Assembly: GCA_017163975.1 (NCBI GenBank)
Contig: JAFFSR010000242.1
Coordinates: forward strand, 1,637,001-1,701,000
From: Anastatus disparis
Taxonomy: Eukaryota; Arthropoda; Insecta; Hymenoptera; Eupelmidae
Direction of reading: 5' to 3'
DNA: 64,000 nt
Shown: piece by piece, positions 38,101-51,600 of the stretch
Layout: every line of letters begins with the position of its first letter
Numbering within the stretch: the first letter of the stretch is position 1
Position numbers and translations under genes: made by a program
Notes under the pieces: generated by a model
The model's input: only the letters and a program-made list of their open reading frames with translations
Database searches by the model: none
Told to the model about the DNA's origin: nothing

Positions 38101-40296
38101 CAATCCTAATTTATAAATTAAATCGGTAACAGTAAAATTGAATGATTTACAATGTTCTTCCAAAAACTAAATTTAATGACGTGTTTTAATAACTTTGAAA
38201 TTTCATTTATTATCCGTAATGTTTCGTTTCTAGAATTTATAATATTAGAAAAATCAGCAAAAGGATTACATTACTTTTTTCCGTTAAAATCTACGTTTAA
38301 TTATTCGATACGTATTGTATAATACGTAAACACTGACGGAATAACCAATAAGTTTAATTTTCGTATGAAATCTTTAAAAATAAAATAGAAGCTCACCTTA
38401 AAAACAAGCAATTTAATTTGTAAAACAACGTATAAAATCAAGATAACGATCGCTTAATTCCATCGTCAATTGTTTTCCATTACATTATCAAAATTTATAT
38501 AGAATTTTAATTTGCCGATTTTGGTTTTTTTATTTTTAATTTCCTAAACATTTGAAATATAAGACGAATGACAGTTTAAAAAAATTTCAAGGTATTCTTG
38601 TATATAATAATTTATCTGAATTTATCAAACGCTAATATCTTAACTATGGTGTAATCCTGTAAACGATGAATTCAAATAAAGAAAAATTTGCAACACACGC
38701 AAAACGAATAAGCCATTAATAATTGTAAAATTCTTAAATTTTTTCTCGAATACGAATAACATTTGTTAGCGTTTGATTTAAAATATATTGGGTAAAAAGA
38801 GTCATTAGCACGTATTTTTTTCTTTATTTTATATTCAATAAAAAGTATAAATTTTTTGCAGCGATTGCGAAACATTGGTTTATCACTTTACGTGAAATGA
38901 AGACATCGTTAATGTTATTTTGCAACTATTGATTCGCATAATATGTCATATTCATAAATTTTCATGCGTATACTATTACTTATAATAATAATAAAGAAAA
39001 AATTACATTGCAAAATCAAAAATAAAGCTTTTCTTGATTTGTAAAGAAAAATTACTTAAAATTTCACCATTAATTAAAACTTGCTTGATCATTACGAACG
39101 CAAGGCTTATTGAAAACAATTTTTTCAGAAAGTATATCTTTTTAAGTAATGATTGATTCTTTTTCAAATATGCAGATTTTTAATCAAAACCAGTAAATAA
39201 AAGAAGATTAATAATACATTAATTTATCAAAAAATTTTATCTCTTCTCGATTGATAAACTTTTCGATAATCAATCCTTTCGATTTCGTCTCAATTAATAA
39301 AGAAAAAAATGTAAATATTTATTTTTGGCCATTATTTACAAACATTGCCAATTTTCGGGTTGATTAGCATAATATTAATCATAATTCGATCACATTTAAA
39401 TTATCCCGATGAAATGAATGATGTCATATTTTTTGTTAAAATATTTCAGTTTACCGATTGTGCCTGTACATAATGGATTAAATGACCGTGACGAAGTAAT
39501 ATACCTGGCGCTTAATTTAATATCGTAAATCATTTCTTTTTTTTTTTTTTTAAGAACACGCGCGAACACACATGCATAATATGATGTATAGAAAGTTGAT
39601 GGTTCGTTAATTTGTTACGATGGCGTAATCTTTAAAAGATTCTTCCGATTATAACTGTGTATTTTAACAGCTTTTAATGTGTTATACGAATAATTTATAG
39701 TTGTCGCGAAATGTCTTTATCTATTTAACCAATGATCGTTCTTTTAATAAATAATTAAATGTACTATTAAAAAAAAGTTTTCTAAAATGAAAAATTTTTT
39801 TTTAATTTTATCAAAATTTTAATTAGTTGAACCTGATGATGTTTAAATTTGGATAATAAATCTAATTTACACTTGATAAAAATTATGTACATGAAACTTA
39901 AAAATTATTTAGTTCAACGTTTATAATTCTAGTTGAAACAATATAAATTTGATATTTGAATTATATTATTTTATTGTCGCCAAATTTATTAAAAATTTTT
40001 ATTACAGAATTTTAACACAAATAATTTAACTATATGCCGGTCGAATTTTTCGTTGCATTTTTTAATTGAATCTGAACTTATTAAAATTACAAATGCGATT
40101 TTCATTGATCATATAAGTCTGCTGTCATTTATTCATTCACGTATCGTTTAGACCAACCGCAAGATTGGCGAAATTGGCGCAATAAAATTAAACATATTTA
40201 ATACAATGAACTGTCTGTATAAATTTTTTAATGGATTTAAATATAAAAAAAATATAAATAAAGTATTAATTCTAAACAATGCAACATACTTGTTTT
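32113..40296 (+). other. Intron 1, first part
   Basis: This is part of the 22,128-bp first intron between donor GTAAGT (32113) and the acceptor at 54240. I see only A/T-rich sequence. A slightly GC-richer segment at 35680-35800 and another at 37490-37640 show no coding or RNA signature. Confidence 0.6.
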
Positions 40297-40494
40297 TTAT
40301 ATTTAACGACACAGTATTTATGTCATCATTATGATGCTAATTAGTGTCGGAGATTTTCAGTGTGTTTGTAAACAAAGCACATGTATTTTATATACAGCAG
40401 TACTTATATGAATCGGTCGTCAAGAGCGGGATTCGAACTCGGGTCCTCGAGATTATGAATCTATCATTCTATCGAGTGAACCACTGACAACCTC
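40297..40494 (-). mobile_element. tRNA-derived SINE, copy 6 (intronic)
   Basis: Minus-strand copy in intron 1, antisense to the host gene. The head is GAGGTTGTCAGTGGTTCACTCGATAG with a B box GAGTTCGAATCCC. The middle is AGTACTGCTGT..GTGCTTTGTTTACAAACACACTGA. The 3' domain reads CTCCGACACTAATTAGCATCA..ACTGTGTCGTTAAAT. Compared with the other copies the 3' stem arms have changed together (CGTCGC/GCGACG to CGACAC/GTGTCG), keeping the pairing. Confidence 0.88.
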
Positions 40495-40640
40495 TTCTGT
40501 ATAAATTTCTTTGAGTACGACGTCGTTTTCCTTTTCTTCTAATCTTTGATTAGCTTATAAATTTTCGTGAATATTCTGTATCATAATGAAATTTAATTTT
40601 TAATCGAATTGAAATATAACTGAATTTTCATATATTATTT

Positions 40641-41072
40641 TATATATATGATCATATCTCCACAACTTTTAATCTTTTGGTGATATGTCATTTTACAGCT
40701 GTCACTGGGTAGCGAATGATGCACACTATTCAAACTAGGTTCACACCTTTTGTACAATCTTGTTCCTCTATTTTTTATGTATATAGTGAATGTGCCACCA
40801 ATGCTCCAGTAGATATTTCTATAAAACGTAAATTTTTACATGGATAAAAGTTCGGAAATTTTATCCATGTAAAAATTTTCGTTTTATAGAAATATCTACT
40901 GGAGCATTGGTACATTCACCATATACATAAAAATAGAGGAACAAGATTGTACAAAAGATGTAAACCTAGTTTGAATAGTGTGCATTATTCGCTACCCAGT
41001 AACAGCAGTAAAATGACTTTTCAAAAACATTATAAAAAAATTAAAAGTTGTGGAGATATGCTCATATATATA
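40641..41072. mobile_element. Long foldback element in intron 1
   Basis: Arms of about 210 bp (40641-40849 and 40859-41072) are reverse complements around a 9-bp loop (GTTCGGAAA). The outer ends read TATATATATGATCATATCTC and its near complement. Shared blocks include CTACTGGAGCATTGG, GGAACAAGATTGTACAAAAG and GTTGTGGAGATATG. By hand comparison the inner 165 bp of the arms are about 93% identical, differing mainly by transitions and small indels. There is no ORF. This is a recent foldback/MITE-type element, or a locally duplicated inverted repeat. It lies within the transcribed intron of the receptor gene. Confidence 0.88.
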
Positions 41073-41651
41073 ATTATTAAAATAGAAATAATCGCTGCTT
41101 AAATACTAAAAATATAAATATTTATCTTTCCAAATATATATAGGAACTAAAATAAATTTTCCTTCGTATAAAAACCAGTTTTTGGCCTTGTAAACTTCTA
41201 GATATTTTACACTTGTCACAATAGCTTCCGTTTTTTAATCTCTAAGTTCAATATAGATGCTAAAAGTCAACCAGAAATTATTTTATTTTAAATAAAATTA
41301 ATCTGTGAAATATGTTAATTTATTTTAATTGGATATATTGTATATGATACTAATGCAATATTAATCGTTTTTGAATGAAATTATACTTATTTGGAATGAA
41401 TTCTCACATTTTTAAAATAGCTTAAATTTCATTGATAGTGACAATAAGTAGATATAGATATTCAAAACTTAGAGATTCTTGTTAATCAAATTCCTGAAAT
41501 TTTAAATAAAATTGAAATAAACAAAAATACCAATCATCATAACGATTTTTCATGTGAAACATATATATACGAACGGAAATGGCAGGATTTTTTTAATACC
41601 TTAGTCATCCGTCCGTATTAAGTGTGAGCAAAATCAAAAAGTTTATTTGAA

Positions 41652-41704
41652 AACTTGTCTATCCGTCAACTCCGGCGAGCTGCCGTTTAGTTGACAAACA
41701 AGTT
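41652..41704 (+). repeat. Compound hairpin
   Basis: Nested inverted repeats are present: AACTTGT (41652) with ACAAGTT (ends 41704), GTCAACT (41665) with AGTTGAC (41689-41695), and CGGC with GCCG around the loop GAGCT. The central part is unusually GC-rich for the region. It could be a structured RNA element in the pre-mRNA or a small repeat relic. Confidence 0.5.
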
Positions 41705-44700
41705 GAACAAAAAAAAAATAACAAATATACGTAATCGCGAAATAAAACAATTTATCGAGTTCCACAATCTTAAATACATAGTTAATCGAGGCTTATTTTG
41801 ACGTCAAACCAAAATTTTTTTCGTTCATTCTTAAATTCATAGCTCGCTTAAAACAATGTTTTATTTTTTCTTTTGCTTCTGTTTGATCAACAAAAAATTA
41901 AGTGAAGATATTAAAAAAATATGAATATCCTTGTACAATTGATTAGACTTTTATATTAAAAAGACAGGAAACGCAAGAAAATAGATCAGTGGAAATGGAT
42001 TGAATGTTTCTTTTAAAAAAAAAGTATAAAGGTAGTCAGCCTTGGTAACTAAAAATGGTATAATCGTTATACGAATGCAAGTCCTGCAAACAAATTGCGC
42101 GTTTAGTAACAGGAACAAAAAGTGCGAACAATTAAATTATGTCGCGCGATTTTTATTTCAGATATATAACGTTTCCGCATACACCACAATAGTCCACTCG
42201 AAATTCATAAAAATTAATAACGAAAACGTTTTTTCAGGAATTGTCTTTAAAACATATACCAAAATTTAATTCTGCACACTTTTTTTATGATCCTGTTTAA
42301 AAGCTTTTATATATTTTAAAACGAGTTTTATATCAAACATACCAAATTGCGTGTATCACGTGTGAACTTTTTTAAATTTTAATTACGCATTAAATTCATA
42401 CAAGTCGGAAATGTAACTTTTTTGTTGAACCGTTATATATGGATTCAAAAAAAAATAAAAAAAAGCTCCAAAAGTCGTTAATCTCTGTTTACAGTTTTGA
42501 AAAAACAAATCCAAAAAAGATAAGGTATGAGCGACTGTAACTTCAATCTAGAAATGGAAGTACTGAATTCTTATCGATTTCCTCATCTGAAAACTACCAA
42601 TCAAGTAGCTATTTGGGTCATGCACTTTTCTTTTATAGATCTACTTTTGTGCAATTATTGCTAAAATCTTTTTCGTTTGGTCCCAAATGTATATATTAAA
42701 TATACCAGGATTTTTGCAATCGTTGAAATAAAAATATGAAATAAATGTTGATAGATTTTTGAAAAATAACAATAAACATGGAAAACACTGTAATTAACAA
42801 AATTAAATGTATCATGAAATTGCCTTGATGAAATTTATCGAAACTTGTCTTGAAGTAAATGTAAAATAATAAATTTGCAAATAAGAATTATAAGAACCAA
42901 AAGAAATTTTGTATTTAATTTTAATTTACTTTCTGATAAGCTACGCAATTATGCTCTTAGTAATTATCATTAATTTTGGTAAAAAAACATTTAAATTTAT
43001 AAAAAAAAATTTATATAAACGTTTCGCAAAAATTAATTAAATTTATCACATTAACAAAACCAGAACGGAATAAAATAAACTGTATTATAATAATTCGTGT
43101 CCTTCCATTTATATTGTTCTACATCCTAGTTTGCAACTTTTCCGAAGAACCTTTTTTACAAATTAGTTCATATAAATTCATCATGCACTTATTGAAAGCT
43201 CCATTTAAATTTATATATATGACTATAAGTAGTATAAAAGCATACATATGTATATATGTATACATAGATCATAGAATTGCAGGTTAAAGTTTCTATTGCA
43301 TTCAACATTTTTCGACTGTTTCTTTTATCCCTGGCTGCTTTTTAATCATTTGGCTAGTTTAGTATATATATTTATATATATAAGCCCACCTAAAGAGAGC
43401 TTGGTTGTTTTGTTATAATGCGTTGTAAAACCGGTTCCCTTTCTCGTCTTTTGCCCTCTCCTCTCCCTAACGCGAGACAAGAGAGAGAAAATTTTGTCCA
43501 AACGAACGACTAGAAATTTCCAGAGTACCCATATGTGTGCACATTACGAATATATGTTGAATTGCAATTCTCTTTCTGCACATGCATACATACATATAAC
43601 TTCTTTTTTTTTCTTTTTTATTCGTCGATAGAGGCTGGATTCAATTATTGTTTTTTGAGCTTACACAAGACTGCATAATGAAATTGCATTTATATTTTTT
43701 TTTCTTCTTAGTTTTAAAATTCTTCATTTTAGTTTTATTAACAGAGACAAAAGACTTGGCTCCTTTGTCAAGGGATGTTACGTGTACGTACTGTTAATTT
43801 TGCTGTTTGATTGTTTTAATTTTACATATTATAGACGCTTTTTTACTTTGAGTTATATAAAGTCATACTTTGATTTGTTTTTATTGTATCAAGGGAACGT
43901 AAAATTCTTTTTGCCATGAGATTTTTAAAATGATATAGTGCAAGTCAAGTTTCGTGGTTTTTGTGGAACACGCTGAGCGGGAAAGTAAGAGTAGACTTTA
44001 GAGATCAAGTTTAAATTTTTGAAATTAAAATGAGAATAGAGATAATATTTCATCGATGCAAATAATTTAATCAGAGAAAAAATTCATTTCTATGTATACA
44101 TTATCTATTTGCAAATTTTTTTTTCAACAAATCTTATAAGTATTCTAATATGAAAAAAAATTTTTTGTTATATTATTTCCATTTTCATTATTTCATTTTG
44201 TGTCGTATAAAAGAAAAATTATAAAATTTAATGATGTTTTGTCTATCTACGTCAGCCAAAATAAACATTAATATTTAAATGCTTAACGAATCAAGTTTCG
44301 TTCCACATATATATCCTTTTTAATTACCATAGCAGATGTCATAATGCTAATGCTTCAAAGATCATAGATACTAAGTCGTTTTTAAAGTACGAGAATTTTT
44401 TTTTCGATGATTCATTATTTATTTCCTTCAGTTTGTGATTTATAAACCGTTTCTTTCAAAAAAACTTGTTAATTACGAATGAACGAAGAGAGTGAAAAAA
44501 TATGTTTCTGTAATTCACTTTTTATTTCTCGTTCAGTAAGTACGCACGACAAAGGATAGTTAAAAAAACTTTCTTGCAATAATTTTTTACATTAGAAAAA
44601 ATTAAAGTTTAATTAAAAAGAAATCATATAAAAAAGTATAAACAAAACTCATAGTCAGTCGTATAAGAAACAAAAAAGATATCAAATTTTTTTCAATATT

Positions 44701-45091
44701 TTTTTTTATATAAATTAGATCAAGTGAAGATAAATATTTTTCCTATAATCTCATAAAACTTTTCATTAAAGTCAATGATACCTATAAAGATGAACATAAC
44801 GTGTAATGCCTTGCTAAATCTAAACCCAACATTATACCCATCAATACACACTTACCAACATCAAGTATAATAGAACAAAAAAAAATAACTTTGATAAATC
44901 TTCAGATAAAGCACTTATAAACTCAAAGAAAATAAAGAGAGAGAAAAAGGTTCTGCACTAAGGAGATAAGCATCGTTGTACGCCACTCGACATCAAAGTG
45001 GCTTATTTAATCTCAAAATTTCTTACAATAGCGCGAATAGCTCGATTTAAAAGTGTCGCGTTTTATATGAACGTAACGTGACTTGGTGCAT

Positions 45092-45113
45092 TTATATATA
45101 TATATATATATAT
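45092..45113. repeat. (TA)n microsatellite
   Basis: An uninterrupted run of TA dinucleotides lies in intron 1. Confidence 0.85.
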
Positions 45114-45645
45114 GCCTTTGTTGTATACGAAAAATCGTTTATTACATCTACAAGGTTCATATGGTTCTTTGTCTATAAAAAGATGATGATACGCTTTAAA
45201 GTTTTATATCCACACGTTGAAAAAGATGGTGTTGCGAGATTGTTTCGCTCTCATATAGAAGAAAATACCGGAGTGAAAAAAAAAATCGATCTAGATATAC
45301 ATACAAGTTTATAATGGAAAATAAAAAAAAAAACAAAAAAAAAATTAGAAGCCAGAAGGTTTATGTAACGCCGGAGAACTTGCAACGTAATTAGGGTAAA
45401 AATTTCCGCGTTTGATTTCCGATTATAATGCGGCTTAAATAGATTATATGTGTATATGTTGACAAGCGATAGTTTTGGTTGCTTATAATTTAATAAATTA
45501 TTATGTTGCACATATGTTTTTCCTCGTATCAAAGTTATTTAAAATTTAAATGTTAGTTTTTATAAATACATGAAAAAAAATTCAACTTATTTAAATTTAA
45601 TAAAAATTTTTTTTGTGCAAGTAACGAAGAAAATTTTAAATTGCG

Positions 45646-45677
45646 ATAATATATTAATAATATATTAATAATATATT
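45646..45677. repeat. 11-bp tandem repeat, three units
   Basis: Three consecutive copies of ATAATATATTA are present, the last one imperfect. Confidence 0.75.
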
Positions 45678-48600
45678 GCATAATAGTAAATTAAATAAAA
45701 TGAAAACTCCAGTTAAATAATATGACTTCTGAATAAAGATAAGTGAAAACATGCTAAAACAGTGTTTCTAATATTACTAGTGATTATTTCAATGTTAGAT
45801 AGAAATAAATCTATCTTGATATGATATCGCAAAACACTTCATTGCGATTAAAAGCTGAAATTATTTCTAAAAAAGTAATTGTAAATAATTATGAAAAATA
45901 TTCGATAATCGTTAACAAAAAAATTGAAAATAAAAATTAGACTGAAATTTAATTAATTAACTGATTGACCGTTAATTCATTCAACCGTGCGCCAACAACA
46001 GGTTTACGTTTTGAAGTTCATAGTTTAACCATATACTTCCTATATAAATTATAAACTGATGGCTAATAACTTAACTGTTTTTTTCATTATATATTTAAAG
46101 ACTTATAACAGGTGTATTTATTTATATTAGTAGCAGAATTATATATACGAAGGAATAGTTCACTATTTTATCATTTCTACGCGTCTTACACCCAAGAAAT
46201 TATTTATATTTATATCTTATGGGAAGAATAAATTTAAATATATTAATGTTAATATATAGGTAATATAGTTAAGTTGATAATTATTTTTTGACGTTTATTC
46301 TATTCTATGATTGTCAATATGAATTATTTATTTTTAAGATTTATGAAGATATTAAAAATTCATGTTACTCTGAATATTTATGCAACTTGTCGAATTAGTA
46401 AAAAAGAGTCTTTCTATTCTGAAATCCGGAAAGTTTTCTGAAATAAGTGCGATTCACGAATGTACGTATTTTGAAATTTTTAATCAACATATTTTACCGC
46501 ATGACAACGTGACAAATTCCATCGTGAAAAAATTCAAAATTTAATGATTCATAATGTTTGTGGAATAATTTTTTAAAGTGATACATAAATCTTAATACGT
46601 TTTTTCATGTTACACGATAATATGAAAAGAAAGAAAGAAAATTTTATAATCCTCCTATGAATTTTAAGATTATTCAAATTTTACCTAAATTAACCAAATT
46701 AAATTTAGAAACAAATTGTATTGTGAAACTTGTTTCTGCTAATTCGAAGCTCAATAATATTTATTAGACTCGTAATTAAGAATATCACCTTTATAATCCT
46801 GAGTTGCACTTTCACGCCTCTAAAGCTTATATTTTATAATACGAAAAATCATCGGTATTCGGAATAATCTCGCGATATTATGCAAATCGATTGGAGAATT
46901 ATAACGAATTTATACACGATACTATTTCGTAATGTTTTTTAAACGATTCGGAATACCTGCACATTGTGCTGGACATATGTGAGATTGAAAACGAGAACGA
47001 AAGTTATAATTTATAACGAACGCATGTGAGACACATTTCCGTAAGTGAGAGATTTATTTAACCGAGAGTTAAATCGTTATTTTAAAATTCACGTAATCAA
47101 GTAATAATAATAAGTAATTTTTTTATTATTATTTTAAAGCGATTATATAATTCATAATTTTTATTGCTTTATTAACATTGAACATGAAATATTGAGTATA
47201 TTATTTCGTTTATGAAAAAAAAAATAAAAAGTTATAAAAATGCTAAATAGAATATGTTCCACATATACTCAGACTGGTTATGCTGATACACTTCCCATAT
47301 CGATTAATCAAGTTTACACAAGCTTTCCTTACTTTCATCTAATATTATCATTTTCACTTAAACTTCAAAAATTACACTTTTATTTTATTTTGCAAAATTA
47401 ACCGATTTAAATTAGGTCGAAAAACTTCAACCTACATTGGAAAATTTATAACTGTTTAACTAATTCGAGAGGCTCATCAAGTTAAACGTCAATAGTAGTA
47501 TGTAATTACAGTTAAAACTTGGCAAAGCTTATCAGTTTAACAGTAAAATCGAAAACTGTAACGGTAATAATTTTCTAAATAAACTACCTACAAAATTTTA
47601 TTTGAGCTCGACTATAAACATTATTTTAATATTATTTTCAAGATGCATAACTTGTTTATTCAATGAAAAATCGTTTATAGAACGTATAATTAATGTTTCA
47701 TACTATATGCATAAAAATAAAGAACAGAATAAGAAAAAATTTTTCAATGCACGAGCTTGGGCAGCAAAAGAACGTAACGAAAATGCAATTAACGTTTGTA
47801 ATGTTTAAATCGGAAACAGAGAAACTTGAGAACTTTCTAAGCCCGACTTTATATAGTCCCGGTTTTGAATAGTTTTTAAGAGTACATTTGATACCTGTAT
47901 ACACCTCTTTGCAATCAATGTAACACTATATAATCAATCTTACAAAGAGAGAGCATTCTTACGTCATTGTTTGTATTATCTTACAGGTAACCTACTTTGA
48001 ACTTACTCAAATATTTAAGTAATGCTATTTGATACTACGACTATTGTCTTTTTTTCAACTTATTTATTATTATTTATGTACAAATAAAATAATGATATTA
48101 TCAAGGTGAAAAAAAAGTTTTTTTGATGGAAAATATTCGAAATTAAGATTAAAGTTATTTTCCAATTTATAACCAAAAAAAATTTAATTTTTGGATTAAT
48201 TTAAATAAATCAACATTACGTTTTAATCAAAACTTTAAAAACAAATCATCAATCAAGCTAGTAGATTCATTAACTAGGAATTTTGTTTGTAAACATTGAC
48301 ATATTTAAATAAAACGAACTTCCTCGTTTCAAAATTTTTGGATACACCTGCCTACATACCTGAAATTTGAGAATTTTAAAATTATATTCCCAGCGAGTTA
48401 AACGAACTCTCAATCAAATATAAAGTAAGAGAACGTTTCCGCATTAATTGGTATTCCTCTTGGCTGACACGATTTAATGGATAGTCGAGAGCAATCGTAC
48501 ATTGGAGCGTGTATTATAACGTAATCATTACATTGGTTAACTCTTAACGGTAATGTAGGATAGCACTGATGCGCGTCGTAAGTGAAAAAAGAAAAAATTC

Positions 48601-51600
48601 ACAATTTACCTATTTTTTTTCTCTTTTTGTAATGGAAAATCAAATTATCGTCCAGTTTTGACTAATTTCGTTATTGGTGCGTTTTAGATATTTAGAAATC
48701 CAGAGCAGAAGTTGCAGAGAACCAAAACTTTTATTTCATAGAATTTTATTTTCTTCGATTAATTATTTCCAAATACTTGGCATTAAGTAAAATAATGCTA
48801 GTATTTAAATTAAAATCAAAATTAAAAGTTTAAATATAGCGCGTAATATTATGAGGTAACATTATAAAAAGTCATGGTTAAATAAATTTACCTTTAGTGT
48901 TTAAAAGGAACTTTCCTAAGACGATAATACGGCAATTTTAATGAATTCTTTTTTTCTGAAATTAGAGAAACATTTTTTTCTTTTCATAAATTATTTAAAT
49001 TTATTACCATTGGAAAAAAAGTCGAAAATTGATTCGAATAGAATTATAAATATTTAGTGACTCTTTTTTTTAATTTTTTCAAATGCTTCGGATTTTTTTT
49101 GCTAGATTCATATTTGAAAATTACGCAAAAATAAATGTGAAAAACTGTCAAAAATCTTGCTGACGTTATAAGCAGATATTATTATTAAAAATAGAATACA
49201 ATTTTCTAAATAATTTATAATGATTGTATGATAATATTATAATGTATTATAAATTTATATATATACTATAAAAGTTTTTTTTAGTTCTAATGCCTTAAAA
49301 ATAATCAAAATTGTCGAATCAAATAAAAACACAGCTAGCAATGAAATTTCCTTTGCGAGTAAAATGTCATACCGTATTTAAAAAAAAAAGAAAATATTTA
49401 CAAATATGAAAAATCAATAATCATTACTATGCGTTCAGCTGACGATTCAATGTCAGCAAGTCTTCAAGTTGTCTTTTAGTTGTACTTGTTAATACAAAAC
49501 GTAGTGCATCAGGAAAAAAAATCAGCTGCTTCCTGAACTTGTGTTTCTCGGGTCTTATACAATATAATTTAGACTAGATTAATGCGCTATTGTTTCTTGC
49601 GCGTAAACGCGATGAATTTTGATGAACATTTCGGTTTAGTGAGTATAATTTATTTATGACTAGCGCAAGATTATTAAATGTTTTCAAACTTTGTTATTTA
49701 AAGTATTTTTTAGATAAATTAAATATTTTAATTATTTAATAAAATTAATTATAGAGTACACTAAAGTTATGTCAATTTTTGTAAATAATAATTAAATAAT
49801 TTTTGTTCTTGAAATTAGTTAAAACTATAGCTAATAAAAGATGATAATGCAAAAGATCTAATAGATGAGATTAATAAACCAAATTATGCAAATTTTTTTT
49901 TTTATTTTAAACCCCTATCAATCTTTCATCCATTAAGATACTTACTCATCCGTATAAATTATTCACTTTACACTTCTTCAATATATGTTATAAAAAAAAT
50001 TCTTTTGAAACTTCCGTTATTGCATATTCACCAGAAAAAAGAGAAAAAAAAACGAATCGTCGAAGAGTTGAGTATGAGTCAATCATTTGTCGTTATATAG
50101 TTTACAGAGTATAAAAGCCGCAAGGATATAGTTTGGTTTGTGAGCTATACGTGATTCTGTTTAAGAACGACCCCATTAACGCTTTTGCATTCCTACATAT
50201 GTATATGTATACAAATACTTACACACATGCCAAGTCATTGTACCGATTAGCCACTCTTACAAACAAAAGCTAATAATTATCGGATGGTGCTCGATTTTTT
50301 TTCCACATACACATTATGTAGTTGCGGTTTTATATGTAAACCCCATAATTAAGGAGAAAACCATTTACATAGTTCGCTTTTTTTCGACTTGTTTAAATAC
50401 CGAAAGCGAGCGATGCACGATGATTTTCATTTTTTCTTAACTTTATGTTGTTGAGCATTAAAAAAAGAATTAGAGGTCTTGTTTTACGTACCGTTGCAGT
50501 TGTAATCTTTTATTGATCTTGTAAGTAATATTTTTTTACTTTGAAAATTTAAAGTCAGTTGAGCATGAAAATTCTGGAAAACTTATCGTTTCGACATGAT
50601 TAATGTTGTTGTCAACTTTATTTGTAATTGATTGATATTAAATTAATTATTGACTTTTGTATGCTTAAACAAGTTTTTTCATGAATTCTTTAAAAAAATA
50701 GACAGATGCAAGAAAAAATTTAATAATAAAGTAAATTCAGCTCTTTTTCGCTTAAAATGCAATAAGATATCTTATGAAGAAGCTTGTACATTGAAAAGAA
50801 CAATTGTTAATTCTTCAACGTTACGTCAATGACAACAAGTGCGCTATATGAATATAAAACAATTTTTGAAATCCAATAACTTTCATTTGTCAAGAAGCAA
50901 AAGAAAAAAAATTATTCTTTGTTTGCAACTTGCATATGGATAAATATCCTCCCCTTCCTCCCCCAATTGCAGCAATAACATTACAGTTTTTTCCATTATT
51001 TTTATTTACAATTTCGCGTCTTGCTATAATCGGAAAAAATTTATTTTCCGTAAAAAAAAAATCAAGGAGATTTGACAGGAGGAAAAAAAAATTGTTCGAT
51101 ACTCAATTACACGTGTTACGTGAGAATCATGTATGCATAAACATGAAAATGAATTATTTATTTGGATCGTCTTTTTTATCGTAATGAGACGATTATTAAT
51201 TTTTCTTATCGAATATTATTATGTCTTCGTGTTGATGTAATTAAATCTTTCTTTTGTTATTCTTGTTAACAGTACACATCAATATCTATCGATGATCTAA
51301 CAAATATTTAAATTTGGCCAAGTTCGATGACATTTTCATTGATATTACGCTTATCACGTTAATTACATAGTTAATGCATGTTTTGATAAAAAATATTTAT
51401 TGAAATTTCGCGTACATATTACAGGAAAAACTAATTTCACGTCTGATTTATTATCGAACACATGCCTAATCTTTATTGATTCTTTAAGATATATCTGTAT
51501 GTATACACAATTCAACAGATTTTCTTCTTGAAACTGAAAATTTAATCATTTAATTGTTATTCAATTTTATTAATATTTTAATAATATTTTTATAGCAAGT

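Noticed and set aside
45078..45314. 78-codon frame through the TA microsatellite
   Set aside because: The first part is translated (TA)n and the end is A-rich; no splice sites or family resemblance link it to the receptor.
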